Shown: positions 53,348 to 63,024, numbered from the stretch's first letter. The stretch is DNA of 64,000 bases from Oliverpabstia sp051879355 (GCA_051879355.1 JBJELU010000017.1:4893-68892), one strand, 5' to 3'. Made by a program: numbers and translations. The notes: generated from the letters alone by a model not told the origin.

Positions 53348-53401
53348 TTCACACTTCATTCACAGGTCTTTCACAGGACTTTCACAGATTTTTCCTATAA
53401 T
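53348..53401 (+). promoter_or_regulatory. Four tandem 11-bp TTCACA boxes and -10 of efflux cluster B
   Basis: TTCACA starts at 53348, 53359, 53370 and 53381, each with a 5-bp spacer (11-bp period). TATAAT follows at 53396-53401, with no good -35. This is the geometry of OmpR-family operators; B. subtilis PhoP boxes are TT(A/C/T)A(C/T)A at 11-bp spacing. A response-regulator-activated promoter for cluster B is inferred. Confidence 0.7.
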
Positions 53402-53438
53402 ATTTCCATAAAATGTAAAGAAAGGAACACACGCACCC

Positions 53439-55163
53439 ATGGCACAAAAAAGAAGAAAAAACAGAATCAGTGGAAAGACTGTCCGCAAAATCATCATTTT
53501 TGTCCTGATTCTGGCTGTGATCATCCTTCTGGGTATGCGATATCTGAAGAAAAAGGTATCAGACAATTTCGCACAGCAGCCCGAATCTAACGTGCAGACA
53601 ACACAGGTTACCACCGGCAGTATCAGCACAACGGTTACCGGTTCAGGAACACTGGCAGACGAGGAATCGGAAAAAATTGAAATTCCTTCCTCCGTCACAT
53701 TGAACGAAGTCTATGTAAGTACCGGTGATCAGGTAGAAGAAGGTGATTTGCTGGCCACTGTTGATTCTGCATCCGTCTTATCATCTATGTCTGATTTCCA
53801 GAGTCAGATTGATGAACTGGACGAAGAACTGGCTGAGGCAGAAGATGATTCAGCCTCCGGCACAGTAAAAGCAACCGTATCCGGCCGTGTCAAAGCGATC
53901 CAGGCCCAGGCTGGAGATGACGTTGCATCTACCATGTATGAGAAAGGTTCTCTCATTCTTCTCTCACTGGACGGCTTTCTGGCTGTAGATGTAAATGCCG
54001 GCAATCTTACTGAAGATGAAGAAGTATCTGTTAAAGTCGGCGATACCACTTACACCGGAACCGTTGACACCATTCTGAACCAGACAGCCACTGTCCTGAT
54101 CAGTGACAAATCAGCCGCCGTTGACGAGGAGGCAACCGTCCTTTCCGGCGACACTGAGATTGGAAGCGGCAGCCTGTACATTCATGAATCTCTCGCTGTT
54201 ACCGGATATGTGGGAACAGTAAAAGAAATCAAGACAAAGGTTAACGCAAAGGTTAGCCAGGGGGATACCCTGATGACCTTAAAAGATACTTCCTACTCGG
54301 CAAACTACACGGCAATCTTAAAAGAGCGCAACGAGTTGGAGGAAAAACTGCAGGATCTGATCGTCATCTACAAGAAGGGGGCTGTCTATGCCACCTGTGC
54401 CGGTACCATCACAGAAGCCACAGACAACTCGGAAACCATTACCTCCAGTCAGGCAGCTCCGACCGCTGCTTCCTTTGGCGGTTCCGGAACAAGCACAGCA
54501 ACAACAGCGGATACATCCTCCGACAGTGTCTTCGCCATTTGTCCCAATCAGGAAATGCTGCTGACTGTAAATGTGGATGAATCCGATATCAGCTCCGTTT
54601 CTGAAGGACAGGAAGCTGCCGTAACTGTAAGTTCCATCAGCGATACAAGCTTCCCCGGAACAGTTACTTCTATTGAAACTTCAGGCACCAGTTCCAATGG
54701 AGTTACTACCTACAGTGTTGATATTACTTTACAGAAAGAAGCCTCCATGCTCTCCGGAATGTCAGCCTCGGCTTCTATCACCATCGAAGGCGTAGAAAAT
54801 GCCCTTCTTCTTCCCGCAGATGCAGTCACAAAAACCCGTGACACTGCATACGTTTACACCAATTACGATGAAGAGAGTGATACTCTGGGCGGTATGGTAG
54901 AAGTACAGACAGGAATCTCAAATAATTCCTACATTGAGATCACCGGCGGCCTGAGTGAAGGCGATACCGTATATTACAAAGAATCCTCTGACGCCGGCAA
55001 TTTCTCCTTTGGAAACTTCGGGGGAGGTTTCAATGGTGGTAATTTTGATCCTGGAAATATGCCTTCCGGCGGCGGTAAAATGCCTTCCGGTGATGGCGGC
55101 GGTATGTCTCGCAGCGGTAACTTTGGCGGTGGAAGCATGCCTCCCGGCAATTCAGGTAATTGA
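53439..55163 (+). CDS. HlyD-type efflux adaptor with Gly-rich tail (cluster B)
   Basis: A 574-aa adaptor with an N-terminal anchor (IIIFVLILAVIILLGMRYL), lipoyl half VYVSTGDQVEEGDLLATVDS, a second lipoyl-like repeat near 230-280, then barrel domains (VDESDISSVSEGQEAAVTVSS) and a membrane-proximal part. The last ~55 residues are Gly/Asn/Met/Pro repeats (FGNFGGGFNGGNFDPGNM). It is the first gene of cluster B, downstream of the TTCACA boxes. Confidence 0.9.
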   Translation: MAQKRRKNRISGKTVRKIIIFVLILAVIILLGMRYLKKKVSDNFAQQPESNVQTTQVTTGSISTTVTGSGTLADEESEKIEIPSSVTLNEVYVSTGDQVEEGDLLATVDSASVLSSMSDFQSQIDELDEELAEAEDDSASGTVKATVSGRVKAIQAQAGDDVASTMYEKGSLILLSLDGFLAVDVNAGNLTEDEEVSVKVGDTTYTGTVDTILNQTATVLISDKSAAVDEEATVLSGDTEIGSGSLYIHESLAVTGYVGTVKEIKTKVNAKVSQGDTLMTLKDTSYSANYTAILKERNELEEKLQDLIVIYKKGAVYATCAGTITEATDNSETITSSQAAPTAASFGGSGTSTATTADTSSDSVFAICPNQEMLLTVNVDESDISSVSEGQEAAVTVSSISDTSFPGTVTSIETSGTSSNGVTTYSVDITLQKEASMLSGMSASASITIEGVENALLLPADAVTKTRDTAYVYTNYDEESDTLGGMVEVQTGISNNSYIEITGGLSEGDTVYYKESSDAGNFSFGNFGGGFNGGNFDPGNMPSGGGKMPSGDGGGMSRSGNFGGGSMPPGNSGN

Positions 55164-55174
55164 GGTGATGCCCT

Positions 55175-55843
55175 ATGATTTATATGAAAGATATTATGAA
55201 AACTTATCACATCGGTGATGAGGAAGTTCATGCTCTCGACCATGCATGCCTTCACATCTCCCCCGGAGAATTTGTGAGTATCATTGGTCCTTCCGGAAGC
55301 GGTAAATCCACACTGATGAATATTATCGGCTGCCTGGATGTGGCCGACTCCGGAACTTACACCCTCGACGGCATTCCCATCGAGGATTATTCAGAAAACG
55401 AACTGGCAAAAATACGAAACAAAAAGATAGGGTTTGTTTTTCAGAGTTTCAATCTCATTCCCAAACTCACTGCTTACGAAAACGTGGAACTGCCTCTGAT
55501 TTATCAGGGCATAAAATCCTCCGAGCGCCAGCAGCGTGTGGAGGATGCTCTGAAGCGGGTAAGCCTGACTGCCCGGTCACACCATTATCCAACAGAGCTT
55601 TCCGGCGGTCAGCAGCAGCGTGTTGCCATTGCCCGGGCAATCGCAGCCCGGCCATCATTGATTTTAGCAGATGAACCCACCGGAAATCTGGATTCCAAAA
55701 CCACCCGTGAGATCATGGATATTTTCCATGAACTTCATGAACAGGGCAACACGATTGTCCTGATTACCCACGAGGATGACGTGGCAGAGATGGCGGACCG
55801 CCGTATTCGTATTCTTGACGGAAGTCTGACGGAGGTGATGTAA
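55175..55843 (+). CDS. MacB-type ABC ATP-binding protein (cluster B)
   Basis: A 222-aa ATPase: Walker A GPSGSGKST, Q-loop FQSFNLIPK, LSGGQQQRVAIARA, ILADEPTGNLD and THEDD. It starts 11 bp after the adaptor and its stop abuts the permease start. Confidence 0.95.
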   Translation: MIYMKDIMKTYHIGDEEVHALDHACLHISPGEFVSIIGPSGSGKSTLMNIIGCLDVADSGTYTLDGIPIEDYSENELAKIRNKKIGFVFQSFNLIPKLTAYENVELPLIYQGIKSSERQQRVEDALKRVSLTARSHHYPTELSGGQQQRVAIARAIAARPSLILADEPTGNLDSKTTREIMDIFHELHEQGNTIVLITHEDDVAEMADRRIRILDGSLTEVM

Positions 55844-57049
55844 ATGCTGTTATCCATCTATCAATCCTTTAAGATGGCATGGAAATCCATATCAGGAAAT
55901 AAACTGAGAGCGTTTCTCACCATGCTGGGAATCATTATCGGTGTGATGGCTCTTGTGATTCTCGTCAGCCTTGTAAGCGGAGCAACGGGTCAGGTAACGG
56001 ACACTATTTCCAGCCTGGGTACCAATCTGTTGTCGGTATCTGTTTCCGATGACAAAGGCTCCCCTGTCACACTCTCTGACCTCAGGGAGTGGATGGAGGA
56101 AGATGCCATTGGTCAGACTGCTCCGTCGGCTTCTGATTCCGTCACAGGCAAGTACAACTCCACCACTGGAACTGTTTCTGTGACCGGAACAACCGCTGCC
56201 TATGCAGACATCCAGGGACTGACAATGAAATTAGGCCGCTTTCTGAAATCCTCAGACGTGGAAAATCATACAAATGTATGTGTCATCAATGAAGCAACAG
56301 CCACTAATCTGGTGGGTTATCAGGACTGTTTAGGCGAAATCATTTCCCTGAACGGCAACAAGTATACCATTGTAGGTATTTTAAGCTCCGATGAAGCTTC
56401 GCTCATGTCGGGACTTATGGGAGGAGACAGTATGGCTGCCTACATTCCATATACATCACTGATCCGGCTGAGCACCACCATATCTTCCACCATCGACAGC
56501 TTTTATGTGGCCCCTGCCGAAGACAGAACCACTGAAGATGCCGAATCAGCCATAACGCAGATACTTATGGAGCGTTTTGAACAGGACGAAGATGCTTTTG
56601 ACATTACTTCCAGTGACGCTATTGAATCTGCCATGAGCAGCATCACGTCTGCCCTTACCATCCTTCTTGGCGGAATTGCGGCAATCTCCCTGATCGTGGG
56701 TGGAATTGGAATTATGAACATTATGCTTGTAACAGTTACCGAACGTACCCGGGAAATCGGTATCCGAAAGGCTATCGGTGCCAGCCGCGGCGTAATCCTG
56801 ATGCAGTTTCTGATTGAGGCTGTGGTACTCTGTATGCTGGGATGTCTTGTTGGCATTCTGCTGTCATGGGCAGTACTGCAAGCAATCACAGGTATCGTAT
56901 CCAGTCTGGAAATGACTTTCAATATGAATGCAGGTGTTGTCGGCATAGCAGTTGGATTCTGTTTTGCGATCGGAGTGATCTTTGGACTGTACCCGGCCAA
57001 TAAAGCGGCGCAGATGAAACCAATCGACGCCCTGCACTATGGAGGCTGA
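55844..57049 (+). CDS. MacB-like ABC transporter permease (cluster B)
   Basis: A 401-aa FtsX/MacB permease: FLTMLGIIIGVMALVILVS, extracytoplasmic domain, then GGIGIMNIMLVTVTERTREIGIRKAIG and C-terminal QMKPIDALHYGG. Same layout as the cluster A permease. The start codon directly follows the ATPase stop. Confidence 0.93.
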   Translation: MLLSIYQSFKMAWKSISGNKLRAFLTMLGIIIGVMALVILVSLVSGATGQVTDTISSLGTNLLSVSVSDDKGSPVTLSDLREWMEEDAIGQTAPSASDSVTGKYNSTTGTVSVTGTTAAYADIQGLTMKLGRFLKSSDVENHTNVCVINEATATNLVGYQDCLGEIISLNGNKYTIVGILSSDEASLMSGLMGGDSMAAYIPYTSLIRLSTTISSTIDSFYVAPAEDRTTEDAESAITQILMERFEQDEDAFDITSSDAIESAMSSITSALTILLGGIAAISLIVGGIGIMNIMLVTVTERTREIGIRKAIGASRGVILMQFLIEAVVLCMLGCLVGILLSWAVLQAITGIVSSLEMTFNMNAGVVGIAVGFCFAIGVIFGLYPANKAAQMKPIDALHYGG

Positions 57050-57057
57050 TAGGAAAT

Positions 57058-59469
57058 ATGAAATTTTTAAAGATGCATACACAAATAAGAAAGAAGAAAA
57101 AGCTTTTATGGCTGCTCCTTCTTGTGCCGGTTCTGGCCATTATTCTTATCATAAATCAGATGGCCAATTTCTTCCAGCCTGGAACCCCAGGTTCCACTGT
57201 CAATGAAGAAATCATTGCAAAAACTGCGGAAAAAGGAAGTATTCAGACCGTTCTGTCCACAGCCGGCAGCATTTCCGACACAGATTCTGCCAGTGTCCAT
57301 GTGACAGAGAAGGTAACCATCACCTCTCTGGAAGTCAGCAATGGAGATACAGTCACAGCAGGAGATGTACTGGCTCATGTAGATAAATCCAGTGCGCTCC
57401 TGGCTATCCTTGACATTCAGAATATGCTGGAAGAACTGGATACAGAACTGGAAGAAGCCAAAGAAGAAACCATTGAAAGCACAATAAAAGCCACTGCCAA
57501 AGGACGAATCAAAGCCATCTATGCAGACGCCGGAGAAAGTGTCCTGACTGCCATGTATGATCACAGTGCACTCATCCTGATCTCTCTTGACGGTAAAATG
57601 GCAGTGGAAATCGAGACAACATCCGAACTCTCTGTCGGTGACATCGTAGATGTGAAAACTTCCGATGGCAGTACATACAGCGGAAAAGTAACAGAGAAAA
57701 AAACTTCCTCTGCTGTCGTCACCGTGTCCGATGAGGACACCATCTACGGTGACACGGTTACCGTAACCGATAAAGATGGAAATGAACTGGGAAGCGGTAC
57801 TCTCCGCATAAACAGTGAACAAAAAGTTACCGGCTATTCCGGCACTGTTAAGAATGTAAAAGTATCTGTGGATCAATCCGTATCACCCGATGATACCCTC
57901 TTAACACTGGAAGACACCACTTACACCGCAGTCTACCATGCTCTTCTGAATCAGCGTCACACACTGGAAGAGCAGATGCAGGAACTATTTGGTATGTACC
58001 AGACAGGTACCATCACTGCCAAACATGATGGCATCGTTACTGATCTGAACAAAGACCTTGCAAAGACACCGACAACATCAAAGACAACTGCTCAGGTTTC
58101 CCAAATGTCCAGCCGGTCAACAACAGACTATGTGGTCTCTGACATGTCATACACCACAACAGCCGGGACTTTCACATCAGGACTGTATTATAATGGTGAC
58201 ATCATGCTGATGGCCGCAAATGGATCTCCTGTCGACACGGAAGAAGAAGTCTACGACTTCAGCGGCAGAGTAGTGTCTGTCAGTGACGGACAACTGGTTC
58301 TGAAAATTTCCAGTGAACCCATTTCACTGGATGATTACAGAGACCTCTCAGGAGTCAATACCGATAGTCTGGAACAGACCGTAACACTTTCCGTTCCCTC
58401 TTCCGTAGGAATCTATCAGTACAACAATGACACCTGGAATATCCGGTCGCTGTCTGAATTAAAAACCGATCAGACGATCATCTGCAGCTTCGATACGCAG
58501 GGAAATCTCTTATGGATCATTGTTGGTCCAGAACCGACGGGCGGCGACACCTCAGGAGAGGATTCATCAGGAGACAATCCGCCGGAAGATAATCCTTCTG
58601 ACGATCATACACCGGGCAATGATTCTTCGGGCGGAGATACTCCTGGGAATGAATCAGCAGGCAGCACTCCCTCAGGCGATGCTGCCGATGGCAACCCCTC
58701 AGACAGCAATGCAGCGGAGAATAATGGAAATATCCCGGGGAGCGGCAGTATTCCAAATGGCGGCAACATGCCCAGCGGCGGAAACATGGCCAATGGCGGC
58801 AGCATGCCCAGCGGCGGAAACATAACTGGCGGCGGCAATATGGCCGGCGGCGGTATGAATCTGTCCGGTCTGGGCGGCGTAAGCGGAGACTTAACTGCCG
58901 GTCAGCCTTCTTCCACATCTTCTGAAGAAGAGGAAGCAGCCCAAAAAGCAGCATCCAGATATACCATTTCCGAAAACACACTCTGCACTGTAACACCACA
59001 GGATCAGGCAACGATTAAGATCACAGTGGATGAACTGGATATCAATTCCCTCTCTCTGGGTGACGAAGCACAGATTACCCTGGATGCTCTCAGCGGACAG
59101 CGTTTTACTGGAACTGTTTCAAAGATCAACACAACCGGCACCAACTCCGGCGGCAATGCAAAATACACTGTTGAAGTCACGATTGAGCGAAATGAACATA
59201 TGCTCACCGGCATGAATGCGGCCGTAAACTTTGTGCAGAAAGTCACGGATGACGTAGTAACCATTCCTGCCGCTGCCCTCAGTGAATCCGCCGGTCATGT
59301 ATATGTCTACACCTCCTACAATGAAAAGGAAGACTCGCTGGAACATCCGGTTGAAGTAACCACCGGTGTTTCCGATGGTGAAAATGTAGAGATTCTGGAT
59401 GGCTTATCCGAAGGGGACACCTACTATTATCGATATGCAGATTCCATCACCTGGTCATTCCTGAAATAA
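57058..59469 (+). CDS. Large HlyD-type efflux adaptor with long low-complexity insert (cluster B)
   Basis: An 803-aa adaptor. N-terminal anchor (LLWLLLLVPVLAIILII), lipoyl motif VSNGDTVTAGDVLAHVDKS, and a second lipoyl-like unit near 260-285. An insert with a beta domain (~380-480) follows, then ~150 residues of Ser/Gly/Asp/Asn low complexity with GGNM repeats (560-605). The adaptor fold resumes at TVTPQDQATIKITVDELDIN. The insert occupies the same place as the domain pair and PT spacer of cluster A's large adaptor. It starts 8 bp after the permease. Confidence 0.87.
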   Translation: MKFLKMHTQIRKKKKLLWLLLLVPVLAIILIINQMANFFQPGTPGSTVNEEIIAKTAEKGSIQTVLSTAGSISDTDSASVHVTEKVTITSLEVSNGDTVTAGDVLAHVDKSSALLAILDIQNMLEELDTELEEAKEETIESTIKATAKGRIKAIYADAGESVLTAMYDHSALILISLDGKMAVEIETTSELSVGDIVDVKTSDGSTYSGKVTEKKTSSAVVTVSDEDTIYGDTVTVTDKDGNELGSGTLRINSEQKVTGYSGTVKNVKVSVDQSVSPDDTLLTLEDTTYTAVYHALLNQRHTLEEQMQELFGMYQTGTITAKHDGIVTDLNKDLAKTPTTSKTTAQVSQMSSRSTTDYVVSDMSYTTTAGTFTSGLYYNGDIMLMAANGSPVDTEEEVYDFSGRVVSVSDGQLVLKISSEPISLDDYRDLSGVNTDSLEQTVTLSVPSSVGIYQYNNDTWNIRSLSELKTDQTIICSFDTQGNLLWIIVGPEPTGGDTSGEDSSGDNPPEDNPSDDHTPGNDSSGGDTPGNESAGSTPSGDAADGNPSDSNAAENNGNIPGSGSIPNGGNMPSGGNMANGGSMPSGGNITGGGNMAGGGMNLSGLGGVSGDLTAGQPSSTSSEEEEAAQKAASRYTISENTLCTVTPQDQATIKITVDELDINSLSLGDEAQITLDALSGQRFTGTVSKINTTGTNSGGNAKYTVEVTIERNEHMLTGMNAAVNFVQKVTDDVVTIPAAALSESAGHVYVYTSYNEKEDSLEHPVEVTTGVSDGENVEILDGLSEGDTYYYRYADSITWSFLK

Positions 59470-59479
59470 AAACAAAATC

Positions 59480-59513
59480 GGGGAGGTTGTAACGATTAAG
59501 TTACAATCTCCCC
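59480..59513. terminator. Bidirectional terminator between cluster B and nanE
   Basis: 14-nt arms (59480-59493/59500-59513) with one mismatch, followed by TTTTCTC on the plus strand; it lies between convergent genes. Confidence 0.85.
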
Positions 59514-59518
59514 TTTTC

Positions 59519-60223
59519 TCATAAATTCCTGTTCTCAATAGCACTTACAAATCTCTCAGCAATTTCCAGAGGTCTGGTAATCGCACTTCCCACCACAATT
59601 GCCCATACTCCGGTATTCAGCGCCTCCACCGCCTGCTGCGGACTATGGATTCGTCCCTCTCCGATTACCGGAACATTCACAGCCTCCACCAGTTTTCTCA
59701 TCAACTCCAGATCCGGACCTTCCTTTTGGGGAGAATCTGCAGTATACCCACTCATGGTTGTACTGATCAGATCTGCTCCGCACTTCCAGGCATTGATCCC
59801 TTCTTCAAAAGTAGCGATATCTGCCATCAGAATAATATCTGGATATTTTTGGCGAATTTCATCCAGATACTGATTGACTGTCTTTCCATCCCCACGCCTT
59901 CTCAGCGTGCAATCAACAGCCACCACATCCGTACCTGCCCTCACCAGTTCATCAACTTCTGCCATCGTCGGTGTAATATATCCGTCATATCCCTCGTACT
60001 GCTTTTTGATAAGGCCGATAACCGGCAGCCCTGTTTCTTCCTTAATCGCAAGAATATCCCGAATTCCGCTGGTGCGGATTGCCGGAGAACCTGCCATTTT
60101 CGCAGCTCTGGCCATCAGATACATAATGGATTTTTCCTCCACATAGAGAGGCTCACCATAAACCGCCTGGCAGGAAACAATCATTTTTCCACGAATCAAT
60201 CGCAAGAACTCATTTTTCTCCAT
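59519..60223 (-). CDS. nanE: N-acetylmannosamine-6-phosphate 2-epimerase
   Basis: A 234-aa TIM-barrel epimerase converting ManNAc-6-P to GlcNAc-6-P. Motifs: ISTTMSGYT near 150, GEGRIHSPQQA near 185, and WAIVVGSAITRP near 207. CAGGAGG precedes the ATG. No nanA, nanK or sialic-acid transporter is nearby, so it is an isolated salvage gene here. Confidence 0.92.
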   Translation of the reverse strand: MEKNEFLRLIRGKMIVSCQAVYGEPLYVEEKSIMYLMARAAKMAGSPAIRTSGIRDILAIKEETGLPVIGLIKKQYEGYDGYITPTMAEVDELVRAGTDVVAVDCTLRRRGDGKTVNQYLDEIRQKYPDIILMADIATFEEGINAWKCGADLISTTMSGYTADSPQKEGPDLELMRKLVEAVNVPVIGEGRIHSPQQAVEALNTGVWAIVVGSAITRPLEIAERFVSAIENRNL

Positions 60224-60245
60224 AACGACCTCCTGAACCGACCTA

Positions 60246-60290
60246 AAAATTTCCCCGGGGATTTTTACATTCTCCCCGGGGAAATTTTTA
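60246..60290 (-). terminator. Terminator after the alpha-galactosidase gene (repeat-family copy B)
   Basis: CCCCGGGG-centred arms with A/T flanks; almost the reverse complement of 46903-46947. It lies 5 bp past the alpha-galactosidase stop. Confidence 0.8.
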
Positions 60291-60294
60291 CATT

Positions 60295-62484
60295 TTATAC
60301 TTCTTTCAGATAGAATTCGAATGCCATGCAGTCACCCATCTGGCGGGGAAGATTCAATCCTCCATGCATGATTGCCCGGCCGGATTTCACCATTTCACCA
60401 TTCATTTCATACATTTTGTCCGGATTCAAACCACGAACCGGTATATGCTGTGAAGGGCTGTTCGGCTGTGCACGTAGCTGCACACCATGAATCAGTGCCT
60501 CCGTCTGATCAGGAGATACAAATTCCCAGGCAGCGAACAGCTGATTTTCAAATGGATTCGTCAGTCTGTAATACTCTCCCTCATGAGTAAGATGGTAATA
60601 TTTTTTGAATGTCCGAATCTGTTCTTTTACTTCGTTCTTTTCTTCTTCTGTCAGCAGATTCAGATCCAGTTCGTATCCAAAGCTTCCTGCCATGGCAACA
60701 ACACCACGGGAAGCCAGGGAGGTAATACGTCCGGTCTGATGATTCGGAACTGCTGATACATGGGAACCTACAGAGCTGATCGGATAGGCAAATGAAGTTC
60801 CATACTGTATCTTTACTCGTTCCATCGCATCGGTATCATCACTGCACCAGCTCTGTGGGAAATAATAAAGCATTCCCAGATCAAATCGTCCGCCGCCGCC
60901 GCTGCATCCTTCCCAGAGGATATCCGGGTATCGGGATGTCAGTCGTTCCAGAAGATCATACAATCCCAGCATATAACGATGAGTTACTTCTCCCTGCCGT
61001 TCTTTTGGCAGCAGAGCACTGTATACATCACTGATATGACGGTTCATATCCCATTTCACATATTCAATATTGGCACTGTCCAGAATATCTGTCATTCTCT
61101 CATACAGATAATCTCTGACATCTTCTCTTGACATATCAAGAATCAGCTGATATCGACTTCTGCAGGGTTTTCTTCCTGGAATTTGAAGTGCCCAGTCCGG
61201 ATGCTGACGGTACAGATCACTATCCTCGGATATGGCTTCCGGTTCAAACCACAGACCGAACTTCATGCCCAGCTGATTGACACCATCAGCAACGGGTTTC
61301 AGCCCGCCTTTCAGTTTTTCTGTGTTCACATACCAGTCTCCCAGTCCGCTGACATCGTCTTCTCTCTTGCCAAACCAGCCGTCGTCCAGAACCAGCATTT
61401 CTACACCGAGTTCTGCGGCACCTTCCGCAATTTTCAGAATTTTATCACGGTTAAAATCAAAATACGTTGCTTCCCAGTTATTGATCAGCACCGGTCTTCT
61501 TTCATGTTTGTACTTTCCTCTGCAAAGATGCTCCCGGAACGTATGATGGAAATTGGATGTCATTTTTCCAAATCCTTTGGCACTGTATGTCATAACTGCT
61601 TCCGGTGTATAAAACTCTTCTCCCTGCTTCAGACTCCATGCAAACCGTTCCGTATGAATTCCTGCATTCAGACGGGTCTGGCCCATCTGATCTTTTTCAA
61701 TCTGCATAGCAAAATTGCCGCTGTATACCAGTCCGATGCCGTAACAGGAACCGGCCACTTCTGTTGTCGCAGGCTCACAAAGTACAACGAATGGATTATG
61801 ATGATGGCTGGATGCCCCGCGTACACTTCCAATCTCCATAACCCCATGGATCACCGGAACACGTTCCATCTGACGCTCCATGCAGTGACGGCCATGGAAA
61901 TGCATCAGTTCCCAGTCTCCGTTCATCAGATCCAGATTCATGGACATTGCTTTTTTCAGTACAATATCCCCTTTTCCCTGATTGATCAGTCGAACACATC
62001 GGGTGATAATATCCCGTTCTTCCCAGACACTGTAATACAATACAGCAGTAAGCCCTGTAGACGCATCCTGCATCTGAATCTGAAGAGTATCCGCATCATT
62101 CTCATCACCATAGAGAGCAGGCATACCGGGAATGGAATACTTACCTTTCGATACGCTGTATGAAACATAACGCAGATCCACACCGTCTGTTCCATCCGGA
62201 TTCACAACACTCACACTATTTACACGGTAGTCGCCGACACCGCAGGTACTGTATTCCTGAGGCCTGGTATCCAGGGAATACTCCCGGTTATTTTCAGCTT
62301 CATATACATTGCCTGAAAAACCACTGTCACGATAATCAAGAAGATAACTCATATCTTCCTGGCCGATATTCTCACCATAATAAAGATGATTTAATACCCC
62401 GTACTCGTCCACTTTCATCTGGTAAGTGGTGTGTACTGTTGATAAAGTAAATAATTTTTTAGATTCATTAACGTATACAGCCAT
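60295..62484 (-). CDS. GH36 alpha-galactosidase
   Basis: A 729-aa intracellular GH36 enzyme hydrolysing terminal alpha-galactosides such as raffinose or melibiose. The nucleophile Asp lies in YVKWDMNRHISD near residue 475, the acid/base in SWCSDDTDAMERV near 540, and LFYDWEATYF-type positions as NNWEATYFDFN near 340. No signal peptide. GGAGG precedes the ATG. No sugar transporter is adjacent. Confidence 0.94.
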   Translation of the reverse strand: MAVYVNESKKLFTLSTVHTTYQMKVDEYGVLNHLYYGENIGQEDMSYLLDYRDSGFSGNVYEAENNREYSLDTRPQEYSTCGVGDYRVNSVSVVNPDGTDGVDLRYVSYSVSKGKYSIPGMPALYGDENDADTLQIQMQDASTGLTAVLYYSVWEERDIITRCVRLINQGKGDIVLKKAMSMNLDLMNGDWELMHFHGRHCMERQMERVPVIHGVMEIGSVRGASSHHHNPFVVLCEPATTEVAGSCYGIGLVYSGNFAMQIEKDQMGQTRLNAGIHTERFAWSLKQGEEFYTPEAVMTYSAKGFGKMTSNFHHTFREHLCRGKYKHERRPVLINNWEATYFDFNRDKILKIAEGAAELGVEMLVLDDGWFGKREDDVSGLGDWYVNTEKLKGGLKPVADGVNQLGMKFGLWFEPEAISEDSDLYRQHPDWALQIPGRKPCRSRYQLILDMSREDVRDYLYERMTDILDSANIEYVKWDMNRHISDVYSALLPKERQGEVTHRYMLGLYDLLERLTSRYPDILWEGCSGGGGRFDLGMLYYFPQSWCSDDTDAMERVKIQYGTSFAYPISSVGSHVSAVPNHQTGRITSLASRGVVAMAGSFGYELDLNLLTEEEKNEVKEQIRTFKKYYHLTHEGEYYRLTNPFENQLFAAWEFVSPDQTEALIHGVQLRAQPNSPSQHIPVRGLNPDKMYEMNGEMVKSGRAIMHGGLNLPRQMGDCMAFEFYLKEV

Positions 62485-62520
62485 ATATTATTCCTCCGTA
62501 TATATTTCCGCAAGCAACGA

Positions 62521-62599
62521 GCCAAGTGACATGTTTACATGTCCATTTGGCGACTGCCGCGAGAGTCAGAGACCTCGATGCCTGCATCGGGGTCTCTGA
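62521..62599. repeat. Two hairpins overlapping the thioesterase 3' end
   Basis: Hairpin one spans 62521-62551 and includes the thioesterase stop. Hairpin two is a nearly perfect 16-bp stem (62566-62581/62584-62599) with a 2-nt loop, wholly inside the coding frame. Confidence 0.75.
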
Positions 62600-63020
62600 T
62601 TTCCAGCCGAAGCTTTTTATCCCACTCCGGATGAACTTTCTTAAGAGAAACCGGTTTTCCATCCCGGTTAAGAAAGCAGTGACTGCTTTCGCCGCGGCAC
62701 CGCAGGGTACCATCCGCTTTATCCAGAATCTGATATTCCAGACAAATGCGGATTCCATTATATTTTGTCATTTTCACCTGAATATCCACACTGTCTCCAT
62801 ATCGGCACATGGAGCGATACTCTGCCTGTACCGTCAGAACGGGGCTCAGGATTCCCGCATCTTCCATTCCTTTATAATCCATACCGATAAATGCAAGATA
62901 ATCCGTCCGGGCTTCCTCAAACCACCGGATATAGTTTGAGTGATGTACGCAGCCCATCTGGTCTGTCTCATAATACTGTACCTTATGTACATAACCCGGA
63001 TATGTATGATGCTCTTCCAT
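62535..63020 (-). CDS. Acyl-CoA thioesterase (YbgC-like hotdog fold)
   Basis: A 161-aa 4HBT-family protein: QYYETDQMGCVHHSNYIRWFEEART carries the catalytic Asp near residue 19; only the GCVHHSNYIRWFEE part is quoted as the signature. Usual length is ~135-140; the extra C-terminal ~20 residues (DPDAGIEVSDSRGSRQ) are encoded by a palindrome. GGAGG at the end of maf serves as its ribosome site, so maf and this gene are coupled. Confidence 0.85.
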   Translation of the reverse strand: MEEHHTYPGYVHKVQYYETDQMGCVHHSNYIRWFEEARTDYLAFIGMDYKGMEDAGILSPVLTVQAEYRSMCRYGDSVDIQVKMTKYNGIRICLEYQILDKADGTLRCRGESSHCFLNRDGKPVSLKKVHPEWDKKLRLEIRDPDAGIEVSDSRGSRQMDM

Positions 63021-63024
63021 CCTA

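Noticed and set aside
61183..62163. 326-codon plus-strand frame
   Set aside because: Antisense to the GH36 gene whose catalytic motifs are intact.
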